Positions 31,627 through 42,856 of a stretch of DNA of 64,000 nucleotides are shown here, piece after piece (position 1 is the first letter of the stretch; every line of letters starts with the position of its first letter). This DNA comes from Sulfurisoma sediminicola. Its GTDB lineage: Bacteria; Pseudomonadota; Gammaproteobacteria; Burkholderiales; Rhodocyclaceae. The stretch spans positions 124,001-188,000 of the forward strand of contig NZ_BHVV01000006.1 in the NCBI RefSeq assembly GCF_003865015.1, read 5' to 3'. The notes beneath the pieces were generated by a model, which did not search any database, was not told the DNA's origin, and saw only the letters and a program-made list of their open reading frames with translations. A program made the position numbers and the translations under genes.

Positions 31627-34422
31627 TCAGGCGTTGGCACCCTTCGCCGTCACACCCTTGAGCTGCGCCTGCGCCGCAGCCAGGCGGGCGATGGGTACGC
31701 GCGGGCCGGAGCAGGAGACGTAGTTGAGGCCGATCTCGTGGCAGAAGGCGATCGACTCGGGATGGCCGCCGTGCTCGCCGCAGATGCCGATCTTGAGGTC
31801 GGGACGGGTGGCGCGGCCGCGCTCGACGGCGATCTTCATGACTTCGCCGACGCCCTTGATGTCGAGCACTTCGAACGGGTTGTCCTGCAGGATGCCGGTC
31901 TCGTTGTAGGCGGGCAGGAACTTGTTTTCGGCATCCTCGCGCGAGAACGAGAACGTCGCCTGGGTGAGGTCGTTGGTGCCGAAGGAGAAGAACTCGGCAT
32001 CCTCGGCCATGCGCCCGGCGCGCATGCAGGCGCGAACCACCTCGAGCATGCTGCCGAACTTGTACTGCACGTCGATGCCGTGGGTCAGGACGACGATCTT
32101 GTGGATGCGCTTGACGTAGCTGTGGATGCGCATGAGTTCCTCGACGGTCGCCACCTGCGGCACCATGATTTCCGGATAGACCTCGATGCCTTCCTTGGCA
32201 CAGAGGGCCGCCGCTTCGAGCACGGCCTGGATCTGCATCGAGTAGATCTCGGGGAAGGTGATGCCGAGACGCACGCCGCGGTGGCCGAGCATGGGGTTCA
32301 CTTCGGCCAGGGAACGGACCTTGCGCAGCGTCTTTTCCTTCTTGACGATGACGTCTTCTTCGAGATGCGACTCCTTGAAGGTGGTCATCGCGTCGTTGAG
32401 GCGGCCGAGGCCGTCGGCGTATTTCTGGTAGAGGCCGGGGTTGAGAAGCTTGAGGGTCTCCGGCAGTTCCTCGATGCCCTTGATGGTGTCCCGCAGATGC
32501 CGCAGATGGGTGATTTCCATCTCGAGCTGGGCCGCCGTCGGCAGGAACTCGTGCATCGGCGGGTCGAGCAGCCGTACGGTGACCGGCAGGCCCTTCATGG
32601 CCTTGAAGATGCCCTTGAAGTCGTTGCGCTGGATCGGCAGCAGGCGGTCGAGTGCGGCCTGGCGTTCTTCCAGCGTCTCGGCCAGGATCATTTCCTGCAC
32701 GATGGGCAGGCGGTCGGTGCTGTTGAACATGCGCTCGGTGCGACACAAACCGATGCCTTTTGCGCCGAAGGCGCGGGCCTTGACGGCGTCGCCAGGCGTG
32801 TCGGCGTTGGCGCGGACTTCGAGGCGAGCGGCCTGGTCGGCCCAGGTCAGCAGGGTGGTGAGTTCTTCCGAGACCTCCGGCTCGACGGTCGGCACTTCGC
32901 CGGCATAGACGTGGCCGGTGCCGCCGTCGATGGTGATGACATCGCCCTCGTGCAGCGTCATGTCGCCGATGGTGGCCTTGCGCGCGAAGTCGTCGATGTG
33001 GATGGCCTCGCAGCCGGAGACGCAGGCCTTGCCCATGCCGCGCGCGACCACGGCGGCGTGGGAAGTCTTGCCGCCGCGGCTGGTGAGGATGCCCCGCGCA
33101 TGGAAGAAGCCGTGGATGTCCTCGGGCTTGGTTTCCTCGCGGACGAGGATGATCTTCTCGCCGCTGCGACCGCGCGCCTCGGCGGTGTCGGCATCGAAGA
33201 CGATGTGGCCGGAAGCTGCGCCGGGCGAGGCTGGCAGGCCCTGGGCCAGCGAGTTGCCCTTGAAGTTGGGCGCGAGCTGCGGTACCAGCAGCTGCTCCAG
33301 GATCGACGGGTGGATGCGCAGCAGTGCCTGTTCCTTGGTGATGAAGCCTTCGTTGCACATCTCGACCGAACTGCGCACCATGCCGCGCGCGTTCATCTTG
33401 CCGTTGCGCGTCTGCAGGCAGTAGAGGATGCCCTTCTCGATGGTGAACTCGAAGTCCTGGACTTCCTTGTAGTGCGATTCGAGGCGGTTGTGCAGCTGGA
33501 TCAGCTGGTCGTAGATCTCGGGCATTTCCTGCGCCATCTCGGCGATGGGCTTGGGCGTGCGGATGCCGGCGACGACGTCTTCGCCCTGGGCATTCACCAG
33601 ATATTCGCCGTAGATCAGGTTCTCGCCGGTGCCCGGGTTGCGCGTGAAGCCGACGCCGGTGCCGGAGTCGTTGCCCATGTTGCCGAACACCATGGTGACG
33701 ATGTTGACCGCCGTGCCGCTCGCCTGGTCGGGCGTGATCTTGAACTGCTTGCGGTAGTCGACGGCGCGCTTGCCGTTCCAGGAACGGAATACGGCCTTGA
33801 TGGCGATGTCGAGTTGCTCGAAGGGGTCCTGCGGGAAAGGCTTGCCGGAGTGGCGGTGGACGATGGCGAGGAAGGCTTCGGCGAGTTCCTTCAGTTGATC
33901 GGCCTTGAGGTCGACGTCCTGCCTGGCGTGGTAGGCGGTCTTGACCTCTTTCATCTTCTCGTCGAATGGCTCGTCGGGAATGTTGAGCGCGATCTTGGCG
34001 AACAGCTGGATGAAGCGGCGGTAGGCGTCCCAGGCGAAGCGCTCGTTGCCGGTCTGCTTGATCAGGCCCTGCAGCGAGGTCTCATTGAGGCCGAGGTTGA
34101 GGATGGTGTCCATCATGCCGGGCATCGACATGGCCGAGCCGGAGCGGACGGAGACGAGCAGCGGATTGTCGGCCGAACCGAAGCCCTTGCCGGTCTTCTT
34201 CTCGAGCGCTGCCATCTGCTTCTTGACGTCCTCCCAGACACCGTCGGGCAGGCGGTTGTTCTCGAGGAAGGCCAGACAGGCCTCGGTGGTGATGACGAAA
34301 CCGGGCGGGACGTTGAGCCCGATCTGCGTCATTTCGCAAAGGTTCGCGCCCTTGCCGCCGAGCAGCATCTTGTTCTTGCCGTCGCCTTCCTCGAAGGTGT
34401 AGATCATCTTGCCTTTTGCCAT
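31627..34422 (-). CDS. ppdK: Pyruvate, phosphate dikinase
   Basis: PPDK interconverts pyruvate + ATP + Pi and PEP + AMP + PPi, reversibly linking glycolysis and gluconeogenesis. The 931-residue protein has the ATP-grasp domain (LGGKGANLCEMTQIGLNVPP), the phosphohistidine swivel domain with catalytic His in GGKTSHAAVVARGMGKACVS, and the PEP/pyruvate TIM barrel (GLCRTERMF, late GICGEHGGHPESI with the catalytic Cys). ATG 34422 has GGGAG 8 nt upstream and gives MAKGKMIYTFEEG. The longer upstream frame lacks support. No PPDK regulatory protein is adjacent. Confidence 0.95.
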   Translation of the reverse strand: MAKGKMIYTFEEGDGKNKMLLGGKGANLCEMTQIGLNVPPGFVITTEACLAFLENNRLPDGVWEDVKKQMAALEKKTGKGFGSADNPLLVSVRSGSAMSMPGMMDTILNLGLNETSLQGLIKQTGNERFAWDAYRRFIQLFAKIALNIPDEPFDEKMKEVKTAYHARQDVDLKADQLKELAEAFLAIVHRHSGKPFPQDPFEQLDIAIKAVFRSWNGKRAVDYRKQFKITPDQASGTAVNIVTMVFGNMGNDSGTGVGFTRNPGTGENLIYGEYLVNAQGEDVVAGIRTPKPIAEMAQEMPEIYDQLIQLHNRLESHYKEVQDFEFTIEKGILYCLQTRNGKMNARGMVRSSVEMCNEGFITKEQALLRIHPSILEQLLVPQLAPNFKGNSLAQGLPASPGAASGHIVFDADTAEARGRSGEKIILVREETKPEDIHGFFHARGILTSRGGKTSHAAVVARGMGKACVSGCEAIHIDDFARKATIGDMTLHEGDVITIDGGTGHVYAGEVPTVEPEVSEELTTLLTWADQAARLEVRANADTPGDAVKARAFGAKGIGLCRTERMFNSTDRLPIVQEMILAETLEERQAALDRLLPIQRNDFKGIFKAMKGLPVTVRLLDPPMHEFLPTAAQLEMEITHLRHLRDTIKGIEELPETLKLLNPGLYQKYADGLGRLNDAMTTFKESHLEEDVIVKKEKTLRKVRSLAEVNPMLGHRGVRLGITFPEIYSMQIQAVLEAAALCAKEGIEVYPEIMVPQVATVEELMRIHSYVKRIHKIVVLTHGIDVQYKFGSMLEVVRACMRAGRMAEDAEFFSFGTNDLTQATFSFSREDAENKFLPAYNETGILQDNPFEVLDIKGVGEVMKIAVERGRATRPDLKIGICGEHGGHPESIAFCHEIGLNYVSCSGPRVPIARLAAAQAQLKGVTAKGANA

Positions 34423-34649
34423 CTTGCACTCCCGTATTTTTTGGAATTTATTGCATAGCAGCAATTTTGCAAGAATAACCGATTTCAGCTGACAGGGGAA
34501 TGACGCGGAAGCGACAGCGAATTCGCCCGCGGCGATTGCTGCGACCGCTGATTTCGTGAGAAAATTCGGGCCATTCGAAAGCTTTGTCACGCAGGGCGGA
34601 AGGCCTTTTCGGTGCTTTTCGCCCTGTCGCATTTTCTGGAGTCAGATCA

Positions 34650-36566
34650 ATGCCGGTCATCACCCTGCCCGATGGTTCGAAACGCGAATTTCCCGCTCCG
34701 CTGACGGTGGGGGAGGTCGCTGCGTCGATCGGCCCGGGCCTGGCGAAGTCGGCGCTGGCGGGGCGCCTCGATGGCAAGCTGGTCGACACCTCCTGCCGCA
34801 TCGAGAACGACGCCGACCTCGCCATCGTCACCGACCGGGACGCCGACGGCGTGGACATCATCCGCCACTCCACAGCCCACCTGCTGGCCTACGCAGTGAA
34901 GGAGCTCTTTCCCGAGGCTCAGGTGACCATCGGCCCGGTGATCGACAAGGGTTTCTACTACGACTTCGCCTGCAAGACCCCGTTCACGCCGGACGATCTC
35001 GCCGCCATCGAAAAGCGCATGGCCGAACTGGCGAAGAAGGACTTTCCGGTGACGCGCGAGGTTTGGTCGCGCGACAAGGCGGTGGAGTTCTTCAAGGGCA
35101 TCGGCGAGCACTACAAGGCCGAACTGATCGCGGCGATTCCGGCGGGCGAGGATGTCTCGCTCTATCGCGAAGGCGATTTCATCGACCTCTGCCGCGGCCC
35201 GCACGTGCCCTCGACGGGCAAGCTCAAGGTCTTCAAGCTGATGAAGGTGGCCGGCGCCTACTGGCGCGGGGACGCCAAGAACGCGCAACTGCAGCGCATC
35301 TACGGCACGGCCTGGGCGAAGAAGGACGAGCTCGACGCCTACCTCCACATGCTGGAGGAGGCCGAGAAGCGCGACCATCGCAAGCTCGGCCGCGCGCTGG
35401 ATCTCTTCCACCTGCAGGAGGAGGCGCCCGGCCTGGTCTTCTGGCATCCGCACGGCTGGACGGTGTGGCAGGAGATCGAGCAGTACATGCGCAAGGTCTA
35501 TCGCGACAACGGCTACCAGGAAGTGCGCTGCCCGCAGATCCTCGACCGCACGCTGTGGGAGAAGTCGGGCCATTGGGAGCACTACAAGGCCAACATGTTC
35601 ACCACGGAGTCGGAGAGCCGCGACTACGCCATCAAGCCAATGAACTGCCCCGGTCACGTGCAAATATTCAACACCGATGTGCGCTCCTACCGCGACCTGC
35701 CGCTGCGCTACGGCGAGTTCGGCTCCTGTCACCGCAACGAGCCCTCGGGCGCGCTGCACGGCGTGATGCGCGTGCGCGGTTTCACCCAGGACGACGGCCA
35801 CGTCTTCTGCACCGAGGACCAGATCCAGCCCGAGGTCACGGCCTTCAACGAACTCGTGCGCAAGGTCTACGCGGATTTCGGCTTCCATGACGTCGCCGTG
35901 AAGCTGGCGCTGCGGCCCGACAGCCGCGTCGGCGCCGACGAATCGTGGGACAAGGCCGAGGATGCCCTGCGCGCCTCGCTCAAGGCCAGTGGCCTCGAGT
36001 GGGAGGAACTGCCGGGCGAGGGCGCCTTCTACGGCCCGAAGATCGAGTTCCACATCAAGGACGCCATCGGTCGCTCCTGGCAGTGCGGCACCATGCAGGT
36101 CGATTTCTCCATGCCCGGCCGGCTCGGCGCCGAATACGTCGGCGAGGACAATGCCCGCCACACGCCCGTGATGCTGCATCGCGCCATCCTCGGTTCGCTC
36201 GAGCGCTTCATCGGCATCCTCGTCGAAAACCATGCCGGCGCCTTCCCGCTCTGGCTGGCGCCGGTGCAGGTCGTGGTCATGAGCATCTCCGAGCATCAGG
36301 CCGATTACGCCGCCACTGTGGCGGAAAAGCTGCGGCTGGCGGGCCTGCGCGTCGAACTTGATTTGCGCGGCGAGAAAATAAACTATAAAATCCGCGAACA
36401 TAGCTTGTTGAAGCGGCCTTGCTTCGTCGTCATCGGCGACAAGGAAAAGGCCGCGGGAATGGTCGCCGTGCGTGCCCGGGGCAATCAGGATCTCGGGCAG
36501 ATGTCCCCCGAAGCCTTGATCGAGCGTTTGCTGACAGAGAAGGCCAGCAAGGGCGCGGCGTCCTGA
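34650..36566 (+). CDS. thrS: Threonine-tRNA ligase
   Basis: This class II synthetase (638 aa) charges tRNA-Thr. Domains in order: N-terminal TGS ([14 protein letters not shown]), editing domain with [16 protein letters not shown], catalytic core with zinc ligands in [10 protein letters not shown] and motif 2 [22 protein letters not shown], and anticodon-binding domain ([17 protein letters not shown]). ATG 34650 is preceded by GGAG 8-9 nt upstream; an earlier in-frame ATG at 34584 is not supported by family alignment. infC begins 28 nt downstream, the conserved thrS-infC-rpmI-rplT order. Confidence 0.96.
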   Translation: MPVITLPDGSKREFPAPLTVGEVAASIGPGLAKSALAGRLDGKLVDTSCRIENDADLAIVTDRDADGVDIIRHSTAHLLAYAVKELFPEAQVTIGPVIDKGFYYDFACKTPFTPDDLAAIEKRMAELAKKDFPVTREVWSRDKAVEFFKGIGEHYKAELIAAIPAGEDVSLYREGDFIDLCRGPHVPSTGKLKVFKLMKVAGAYWRGDAKNAQLQRIYGTAWAKKDELDAYLHMLEEAEKRDHRKLGRALDLFHLQEEAPGLVFWHPHGWTVWQEIEQYMRKVYRDNGYQEVRCPQILDRTLWEKSGHWEHYKANMFTTESESRDYAIKPMNCPGHVQIFNTDVRSYRDLPLRYGEFGSCHRNEPSGALHGVMRVRGFTQDDGHVFCTEDQIQPEVTAFNELVRKVYADFGFHDVAVKLALRPDSRVGADESWDKAEDALRASLKASGLEWEELPGEGAFYGPKIEFHIKDAIGRSWQCGTMQVDFSMPGRLGAEYVGEDNARHTPVMLHRAILGSLERFIGILVENHAGAFPLWLAPVQVVVMSISEHQADYAATVAEKLRLAGLRVELDLRGEKINYKIREHSLLKRPCFVVIGDKEKAAGMVAVRARGNQDLGQMSPEALIERLLTEKASKGAAS

Positions 36567-36594
36567 TTTTTTGAATTTTTTGGAGAACTGAACC

Positions 36595-37125
36595 ATCGCT
36601 CAGGAAAAATCGCAGCGCCTCAACGACGAGATTACGGCCCCTGAAGTCCGCCTGGTCGGTGCCGAGAGCGAGCAGCTTGGCATCGTGCCGATTGCTCAGG
36701 CACTGGCAGCCGCCGAAGTCGCCGGTCTGGATCTGGTTGAAATTGCACCCATGGCGCAGCCGCCGGTCTGCCGCATCATGGACTTCGGCAAGTTCAAGTA
36801 CCAGGAGGCCAAGCGGGCTCACGAGGCCAAGCTGAAGCAGAAGCAGGTTCAGGTCAAGGAAGTGAAGTTTCGGCCGGGTACCGACGAGAACGACTACCAG
36901 ATCAAGTTGCGCAACGTCATCAAGTTCCTGGCCGAGGGCGACAAGGCGAAGATCACGCTGCGCTTCCGCGGCCGAGAAATGGCGCACCAGGAAATCGGCA
37001 TGCGCATGCTGGAGCGGATCAAGACGGACCTGGGTGAACTGATTCAGGTCGAGCAGTTCCCGAAGATGGAAGGTCGCCAGCTGATCATGGTGCTGGCACC
37101 GACGAAGAAGCAGATCAAGCACTGA
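36595..37125 (+). CDS. infC: Translation initiation factor IF-3, ATC start codon
   Basis: IF-3 keeps ribosomal subunits apart and proofreads the start codon. The frame begins at ATC 36595-36597 with GGAG (36582-36585) upstream, giving 176 aa: [13 protein letters not shown]... then [20 protein letters not shown] and the linker and C-terminal domain [33 protein letters not shown]- or GTG-only calling would start at GTG 36685 and lose the first 30 residues, including the conserved N-terminal RLNDEI. A non-AUG start is the known basis of infC autoregulation in E. coli (AUU there). Confidence 0.93.
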   Translation: MAQEKSQRLNDEITAPEVRLVGAESEQLGIVPIAQALAAAEVAGLDLVEIAPMAQPPVCRIMDFGKFKYQEAKRAHEAKLKQKQVQVKEVKFRPGTDENDYQIKLRNVIKFLAEGDKAKITLRFRGREMAHQEIGMRMLERIKTDLGELIQVEQFPKMEGRQLIMVLAPTKKQIKH

Positions 37126-37243
37126 GTTTCACCCGCTGGCCGCGCGAGTTTGCGTGGCGGGCGGGGAATACAAGCGGAGCGGGTCATCAAGTGCCTTCGA
37201 GGTGAAGGCCACCTGGCAACGTGTCAAAAGAAGGAGATCTTCG

Positions 37244-37441
37244 ATGCCGAAGATGAAGACCAAGAGCGGGGCCAAGAAGCGCTTCAAAGTGCGCGCCGGC
37301 GGCACCATCAAACGCTCGCAGGCGTTCAAGCGCCACATCCTCACCAAGAAAACCACCAAGAGCAAGCGCCAGCTGCGTGGCATGACGGCCGTCCATGACG
37401 CCGACACCAAGCAGGTTCGGGCGATGATGCCCTACGCGTAA
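37244..37441 (+). CDS. rpmI: 50S ribosomal protein L35
   Basis: L35 is a 65-residue basic protein ([20 protein letters not shown], ending RAMMPYA) of the large subunit. ATG 37244 is preceded by AAGGAG at 9-10 nt. A longer frame from 37154 is not family-like. The 118-nt gap after infC holds a small hairpin AGGTG-AAGGC-CACCT (37200-37214). In E. coli the region before rpmI is the L20 autorepression site, so this leader may be regulatory. Confidence 0.95.
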   Translation: MPKMKTKSGAKKRFKVRAGGTIKRSQAFKRHILTKKTTKSKRQLRGMTAVHDADTKQVRAMMPYA

Positions 37442-37453
37442 GGAGACCAGACC

Positions 37454-37813
37454 ATGCCACGAGTCAAACGCGGTGTAACGGCGCGCGCGCGCCACAAGAA
37501 GGTTCTCGACGCGGCCAAGGGTTATCGCGGTCGTCGTTCCACGGTCTATCGCATCGCCAAAGAGGCGGTGATGAAGGCCGGCCAGTACCAGTACCGCGAC
37601 CGCCGTCAGCGGAAGCGTCAGTTCCGCGCCCTGTGGATCGCCCGTATCAACGCGGGTGCCCGTGAGCTCGGCATGAAGTACAGCACCCTGATGAACGGCC
37701 TCAAAAAGGCCTCGATCGAAGTCGATCGCAAGGTGCTGGCCGATCTGGCGGTGTTCGACAAGCCGGCTTTCGCCGCGCTCGCCAACCAGGCCAAGGCCCA
37801 GCTCGGCGCGTAA
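37454..37813 (+). CDS. rplT: 50S ribosomal protein L20
   Basis: L20 (119 aa) is essential for 50S assembly and represses the rpmI-rplT operon in enterobacteria. The family signature runs through [40 protein letters not shown] and the globular C-terminus [26 protein letters not shown] stands 9 nt before ATG 37454, 12 nt after the rpmI stop. A strong terminator-like hairpin follows before pheS. Confidence 0.96.
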   Translation: MPRVKRGVTARARHKKVLDAAKGYRGRRSTVYRIAKEAVMKAGQYQYRDRRQRKRQFRALWIARINAGARELGMKYSTLMNGLKKASIEVDRKVLADLAVFDKPAFAALANQAKAQLGA

Positions 37814-37832
37814 GCTGCAAAGCTGCACCATG

Positions 37833-37868
37833 AAAAGGAGGCTCCGGTTCGTCTGGCGCCTCCTTTTT
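37833..37868 (+). terminator. Intrinsic terminator after rplT
   Basis: AAAAGGAGGC (from 37833) pairs with GCCTCCTTTT, and six T end at 37868. It may separate or attenuate pheST expression from the ribosomal protein genes. Confidence 0.82.
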
Positions 37869-37871
37869 TAA

Positions 37872-38942
<1,071 letters not shown>

Positions 38943-38951
38943 CCAAAAATG

Positions 38952-39023
38952 GCCCCCCACGCTCGCAAACCCGGCTCGCTGCCCCCCACGGGGGGGCGCA
39001 TGTCCTCTTGGGGCGGCCCGGCG
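38952..39023. repeat. GC-rich dispersed element between pheS and pheT
   Basis: The block starts GCCCCCCACGCTCGC, then has GCTCGCTGCCCCCC-ACG-GGGGGGC (stem 38981-38997), and ends CTTGGGGCGGCCCGGCG. I recognise this pattern (CCCCCACGCTCGC...GGGGGGCGCA...TTGGGGCGGCCCGGCG) as a class of short intergenic repeats common in betaproteobacterial genomes. Only one copy is in this window. Confidence 0.6.
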
Positions 39024-39030
39024 AGGACAT
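39000..39030 (+). promoter_or_regulatory. Hairpin covering the pheT ribosome binding site
   Basis: ATGTCCTC (39000-39007) pairs perfectly with GAGGACAT (39023-39030). The right arm contains the pheT Shine-Dalgarno GAGGA (39023-39027), and the pheT ATG follows one base after the stem (39032). Confidence 0.6.
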
Positions 39031-39031
39031 A

Positions 39032-41437
39032 ATGCAATTTCCCGAATCCTGGCTACGCGCCCTCGTCAATCCGCCGTTGTCGACAGCCGAGCTCTGCCAC
39101 CTGCTGACCATGGCCGGTCTCGAGGTCGAGGAGACCCGTCCCGCTGCCGCCGAGTTTTCCAATGTCGTCGTGGCGCGCGTGCTCTCGGTCGAGAAACATC
39201 CGGACGCCGACAAGCTCAAGCTCTGCAAGGTCGACACGGGCGAACATGGTGTGCTCGCCATCGTCTGCGGCGCGCCGAACGTCGCCGCCGACATGGTCGT
39301 GCCCTGCGCGCTGGTCGGCGCCAGGCTGCCGGGCATCGAGATCAGGAAGGCCAAGGTTCGCGGCATCGAGAGTTCCGGCATGCTCTGCTCGGCGCGCGAA
39401 CTGGGGCTGTCGGAAGATCACGGCGGCCTGCTGCCGCTGCCGGCCGATGCGCCGATCGGTCGCAACGTGCGCGACTACCTGAACCTCGACGACACGTTGA
39501 TCACCCTCAAGCTCACACCCAATCGCGCCGACTGCCTGTCGCTCTCGGGCATCGCGCGCGAAGTGGCGGCTCTGACCGGCGCGCCGCTGAAGCATTTCGC
39601 GGTAGAGCCTGTTGTGCCGGTGCATGACGAGATCCGCGGCGTCGTGCTCGACGTTCCCGCCGCCTGCCCGCGCTACTGCGGTCGCATCGTGCGCGGCGTC
39701 AACGCCAGGGCCGCCACGCCCGACTGGATGAAGCAGCGCATCGAGCGTTGCGGCATCCGCTCCATCTCGGCCCTGGTCGATGTCACCAACTACGTGATGC
39801 TCGAACTCGGCCAGCCGCTGCATGCCTTCGACGATGCGGAGTTGTCCGGCGCCATCCACGTCCGCTATCCCGCGCCCGGCGAGCAGTTGCTGCTGCTCAA
39901 CGAGCAGACGGTCCAGCCTTCCGCCGATACCGCCGTGATAGCCGACGAGCAGGGTGGCGCCAGGGCGCTGGCGCTGGCCGGCATCATGGGCGGCGAGCAT
40001 TCCGGCATCAACGACGCGACGACCGATCTCTTCCTCGAGAGCGCCTTCTTCGCTCCCGACGCCATCGCCGGCAAGGCTCGCGCGCTGGGTTTTTCCAGCG
40101 ATGCGTCCTACCGCTACGAGCGCGGCGTCGATTTCAATCTGCAGCGCGTGGCCATCGAGCGCGCCACCCGGTTGATCCTCGACATCTGCGGCGGCAGGCC
40201 GGGACCCGTGGTCGAGGCCGTCGCGGCCGACGACTTGCCCAAACGCACGCCGGTGCGCCTGCGCAGCGCGCGTGCCGCCAAGGTGCTCGGCATCGTGCTG
40301 GCACCGGCGCAGATCGAGGCGCTGCTGACGGGGCTGGGCCTCGGCTGTGTCCGCGACCCAGGCAACGATGGCGACTTCGTCGTGACGCCGCCTTCCCATC
40401 GCTTCGACATCGCGATCGAAGAGGACCTGATCGAGGAACTGGCGCGGCTGCACGGCTACGACAACATCCCGGCGCCGCCACCCAAGGCGCGCATGGCCAT
40501 GCTGCCGCAGACCGAGTCGCGGCGCAGCACCGCCGACGTACGCCGGATGCTGGCCGGTCGCGGCTTCCACGAGGTGGTGAATTTCAGCTTCGTCGAGGCG
40601 TGCTGGGAAGCCGACTTCTGCGGCAATGCCGCGCCCATCACGTTGGCCAACCCGATCGCCAGCCAGATGGGCGTGATGCGCTCGAGCCTGATCGGCGGCC
40701 TCGTCGGCAATCTGATCGCCAACCGCAGCCGCCAGGTCGAGCGCGTCCGCGCCTTCGAGATCGGCCGATGCTTCGAGGCCGATGCGGCGGGTACACCTGT
40801 GCCTGGCTTTAATCAGCCGCTACGCGTGGCAGGGCTGTGTTCCGGTACGGCGTTGCCCGAACAGTGGGGCGCCCCCTCGCGCGCCGTCGACTTCTTCGAC
40901 GTCAAGGCCGATATCGAGGCGCTGGCGGCCCCGGTCGTCCTGCGCTTCGAGCGGGTCGCGCATTCGGCGCTGCATCCCGGGCGCGCCGCCACGGTCGTGC
41001 TCGAGGGCAGGGCCATTGGCGTGATTGGCGAGATCCATCCGCGCTGGGTACAGAAGTACGAGCTCGCGGGGCTAGGCGGGGCGCCAGTGGTGTTCGAGCT
41101 CGAACTGGAAGCGCTGCTGGCTCGTGCACTACCCGCGTATCGCGAGATCTCGCGCTACCCGGCGGTCACCCGCGACATCGCGCTCGTGGTCGGCCAGGAA
41201 CAGGCGGTTCAACCGCTGCTCGATGCCTTGAAGGGGCGGGCGGCGGACATCGTGCGCAGCGTCGAACTGTTCGATGTCTACCACGGCAAAGGCTTGCCTG
41301 AAGGCAAGAAAAGCCTTGCATTTCGTATAGTTATGCAAGATACTCAACGCACCCTGTCAGATGGGGAGGTCGAGGCGACGCTTGCTGCGCTCGTCACGAC
41401 TGCGCAAGCCGGCTTCGCCGCCGAACTGCGCAAATGA
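39032..41437 (+). CDS. pheT: Phenylalanine-tRNA ligase beta subunit
   Basis: PheT (801 aa) binds tRNA-Phe and edits mischarged Tyr. Domains: B1 ([15 protein letters not shown]), EMAP-like tRNA-binding domain ([17 protein letters not shown]), B3/B4 editing region ([21 protein letters not shown]), B5, catalytic-like B6/B7 ([20 protein letters not shown]) and anticodon-type FDX-ACB ([17 protein letters not shown]). ATG 39032 has GAGGA 4 nt upstream, inside a hairpin. The frame also opens at 39008 within the repeat, which is unlikely. The stop overlaps an ATG upstream of ihfA. Confidence 0.96.
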   Translation: MQFPESWLRALVNPPLSTAELCHLLTMAGLEVEETRPAAAEFSNVVVARVLSVEKHPDADKLKLCKVDTGEHGVLAIVCGAPNVAADMVVPCALVGARLPGIEIRKAKVRGIESSGMLCSARELGLSEDHGGLLPLPADAPIGRNVRDYLNLDDTLITLKLTPNRADCLSLSGIAREVAALTGAPLKHFAVEPVVPVHDEIRGVVLDVPAACPRYCGRIVRGVNARAATPDWMKQRIERCGIRSISALVDVTNYVMLELGQPLHAFDDAELSGAIHVRYPAPGEQLLLLNEQTVQPSADTAVIADEQGGARALALAGIMGGEHSGINDATTDLFLESAFFAPDAIAGKARALGFSSDASYRYERGVDFNLQRVAIERATRLILDICGGRPGPVVEAVAADDLPKRTPVRLRSARAAKVLGIVLAPAQIEALLTGLGLGCVRDPGNDGDFVVTPPSHRFDIAIEEDLIEELARLHGYDNIPAPPPKARMAMLPQTESRRSTADVRRMLAGRGFHEVVNFSFVEACWEADFCGNAAPITLANPIASQMGVMRSSLIGGLVGNLIANRSRQVERVRAFEIGRCFEADAAGTPVPGFNQPLRVAGLCSGTALPEQWGAPSRAVDFFDVKADIEALAAPVVLRFERVAHSALHPGRAATVVLEGRAIGVIGEIHPRWVQKYELAGLGGAPVVFELELEALLARALPAYREISRYPAVTRDIALVVGQEQAVQPLLDALKGRAADIVRSVELFDVYHGKGLPEGKKSLAFRIVMQDTQRTLSDGEVEATLAALVTTAQAGFAAELRK

Positions 41438-41457
41438 CCAGGGTTCCGGGGGACAGA

Positions 41458-41763
41458 ATGACACTAACGAAGGCTGAACTTGCCGACCTGTTGTTCGAGA
41501 AGGTCGGGCTCAACAAGCGAGAAGCCAAGGACATGGTCGAGGGGTTTTTCGAGGAGGTCCGCGATGCGCTGGAACGCGGCGATGGCGTCAAGCTGTCCGG
41601 CTTCGGCAATTTCCAGCTGCGCGACAAGCCGCAGCGGCCGGGGCGCAACCCCAAGACCGGCGAAGAAATCCCGATCACGGCGCGCCGCGTCGTCACTTTC
41701 CATGCCAGCCAGAAGCTCAAGACCTCCGTCGAAAGCCTGAAACATGGCGACAGCCAGCCATAG
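41458..41763 (+). CDS. ihfA: Integration host factor subunit alpha
   Basis: This DNA-bending nucleoid protein forms a heterodimer with IhfB. The 101 residues [20 protein letters not shown]...[14 protein letters not shown]...[20 protein letters not shown] match the family, including the minor-groove intercalating Pro in RNPKTGE. ATG 41458 is chosen because GGGGGACAG precedes it and the family starts at MTLTK; an ATG at 41434 overlapping the pheT stop would add 8 residues. The pheT-ihfA-merR order is conserved in proteobacteria. It overlaps merR by 20 nt. Confidence 0.95.
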   Translation: MTLTKAELADLLFEKVGLNKREAKDMVEGFFEEVRDALERGDGVKLSGFGNFQLRDKPQRPGRNPKTGEEIPITARRVVTFHASQKLKTSVESLKHGDSQP

Positions 41764-42115
41764 CCCGAGCAGCGATCTGCCGCCGATTCCCGCCAAGCGC
41801 TACTTCACGATTGGCGAGGTGAGCGAGCTTTGCGGCGTCAAGCCGCATGTGTTGCGCTACTGGGAGCAGGAATTCACCCAGTTGAAGCCGGTCAAGCGCC
41901 GGGGCAACCGGCGCTACTACCAGCACCACGAGGTGCTGCTGGTGCGGCGCATCCGCGAGCTGCTCTACCAGGAAGGCTTCACCATCAGCGGTGCGCGCAA
42001 CCGCCTCGACGAGGGGCCGGACAAGGTCGAGCACCACGCCGCCGACGAGGCTGCCGCGTCAATGCCGTCGCTGCGCGCCGAACTCGCCGGAATCATCGAA
42101 TTGCTGCGCATCTGA
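41744..42115 (+). CDS. MerR-family transcriptional regulator
   Basis: This is a 123-residue protein with an N-terminal MerR winged helix: [62 protein letters not shown] short C-terminal helix ([14 protein letters not shown]) follows. The effector domain and Cys residues of metal sensors are missing, so the signal is unknown. The gene overlaps ihfA by 20 nt, the usual position for this conserved ihfA-associated regulator in betaproteobacteria. Confidence 0.88.
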   Translation: MATASHSPSSDLPPIPAKRYFTIGEVSELCGVKPHVLRYWEQEFTQLKPVKRRGNRRYYQHHEVLLVRRIRELLYQEGFTISGARNRLDEGPDKVEHHAADEAAASMPSLRAELAGIIELLRI

Positions 42116-42126
42116 GCGCGGGCTGC

Positions 42127-42135
42127 TGATATAAT
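42127..42135 (+). promoter_or_regulatory. Extended -10 promoter of tRNA-Pro(GGG)
   Basis: TGA-TATAAT combines the extended -10 TGn with a perfect TATAAT (42130-42135), 13 nt before the tRNA. No -35 at a suitable distance is visible. Confidence 0.65.
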
Positions 42136-42147
42136 TCGCGCCTCGTG

Positions 42148-42225
<78 letters not shown>

Positions 42226-42233
42226 GTAATACC

Positions 42234-42268
42234 AAGGGTTTCCAGTCACAAGCTGGAAACCCTTTTTT
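42234..42268 (+). terminator. Intrinsic terminator of tRNA-Pro(GGG)
   Basis: AAGGGTTTCCAG (42234-42245) pairs with CTGGAAACCC (42253-42262), followed by six T. It also faces the convergent dsbB transcript. Confidence 0.88.
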
Positions 42269-42292
42269 GTTTCCCGGCGTCCCGGGTATGCG

Positions 42293-42793
42293 TCAGGGTA
42301 TCTTCCGCAGCAGGCTGAACAGGCCCAGCAGGAAGAGGGCGAAAAAGCACAGCAGAGACCATTCGGCGATCGACAGGCCGAGCAGCTTCCAGGCGGGATC
42401 GGAGCAGAGGCCGTTGGGCTGGAACAGCATCGGCACCAGGCGACCGGCCCACTCCACGAACGCCTCCCACCACGGCATCTCGGCGGCGCAGGTGGTGTTC
42501 GGTGCGAAGCGCTGGATCCAGACCTGATAGGCGGCGACACCGCTGCCGGCGGCGGCGATGGCCGTCATCGCCAGCGCGGCGATCATCCGCGCCAGCGGGC
42601 TTGCGGCGAGGACGAGGCCGCTGCCGGCAGCCAGCGCCAGCAGCAGGTAGAGCATGCGCTGGATGACGCACAGCGGGCAGGCGGCCAGGTGCAAAAGCTG
42701 CGCCAGAAGCACGCCGCCGCCGACCAACGAGAGGCTGACGCACAGCGCGACGGTGAAGGGCAACAGCTTGGGTTTGAGCGGATTTCTTGTCAT
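42293..42793 (-). CDS. dsbB: Disulfide bond formation protein B
   Basis: DsbB reoxidises periplasmic DsbA and passes electrons to quinone. The 166-residue protein has four hydrophobic helices, the first periplasmic redox pair CPLC in [13 protein letters not shown], and the second pair in NTTCAAE and GLCSDPAWK. These are the four essential cysteines, correctly placed. It is convergent with tRNA-Pro. It lies 63 nt downstream of a small conserved-looking gene on the same strand. Confidence 0.93.
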   Translation of the reverse strand: MTRNPLKPKLLPFTVALCVSLSLVGGGVLLAQLLHLAACPLCVIQRMLYLLLALAAGSGLVLAASPLARMIAALAMTAIAAAGSGVAAYQVWIQRFAPNTTCAAEMPWWEAFVEWAGRLVPMLFQPNGLCSDPAWKLLGLSIAEWSLLCFFALFLLGLFSLLRKIP

Positions 42794-42856
42794 CGCCCGG
42801 CGATCATACTCGCGGCGGGAGGCGGCATTGCCCGGCCCCGTTGTTCCGTGATCCGG

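Noticed and set aside
31609-34458. Plus-strand frame of 949 codons opposite ppdK
   Set aside because: Antisense shadow of ppdK, which has complete PPDK domains and a proper ribosome binding site.
36685-37125. GTG 36685 as infC start
   Set aside because: It removes the conserved first 30 residues of IF-3; ATC 36595 with a good Shine-Dalgarno fits the family.
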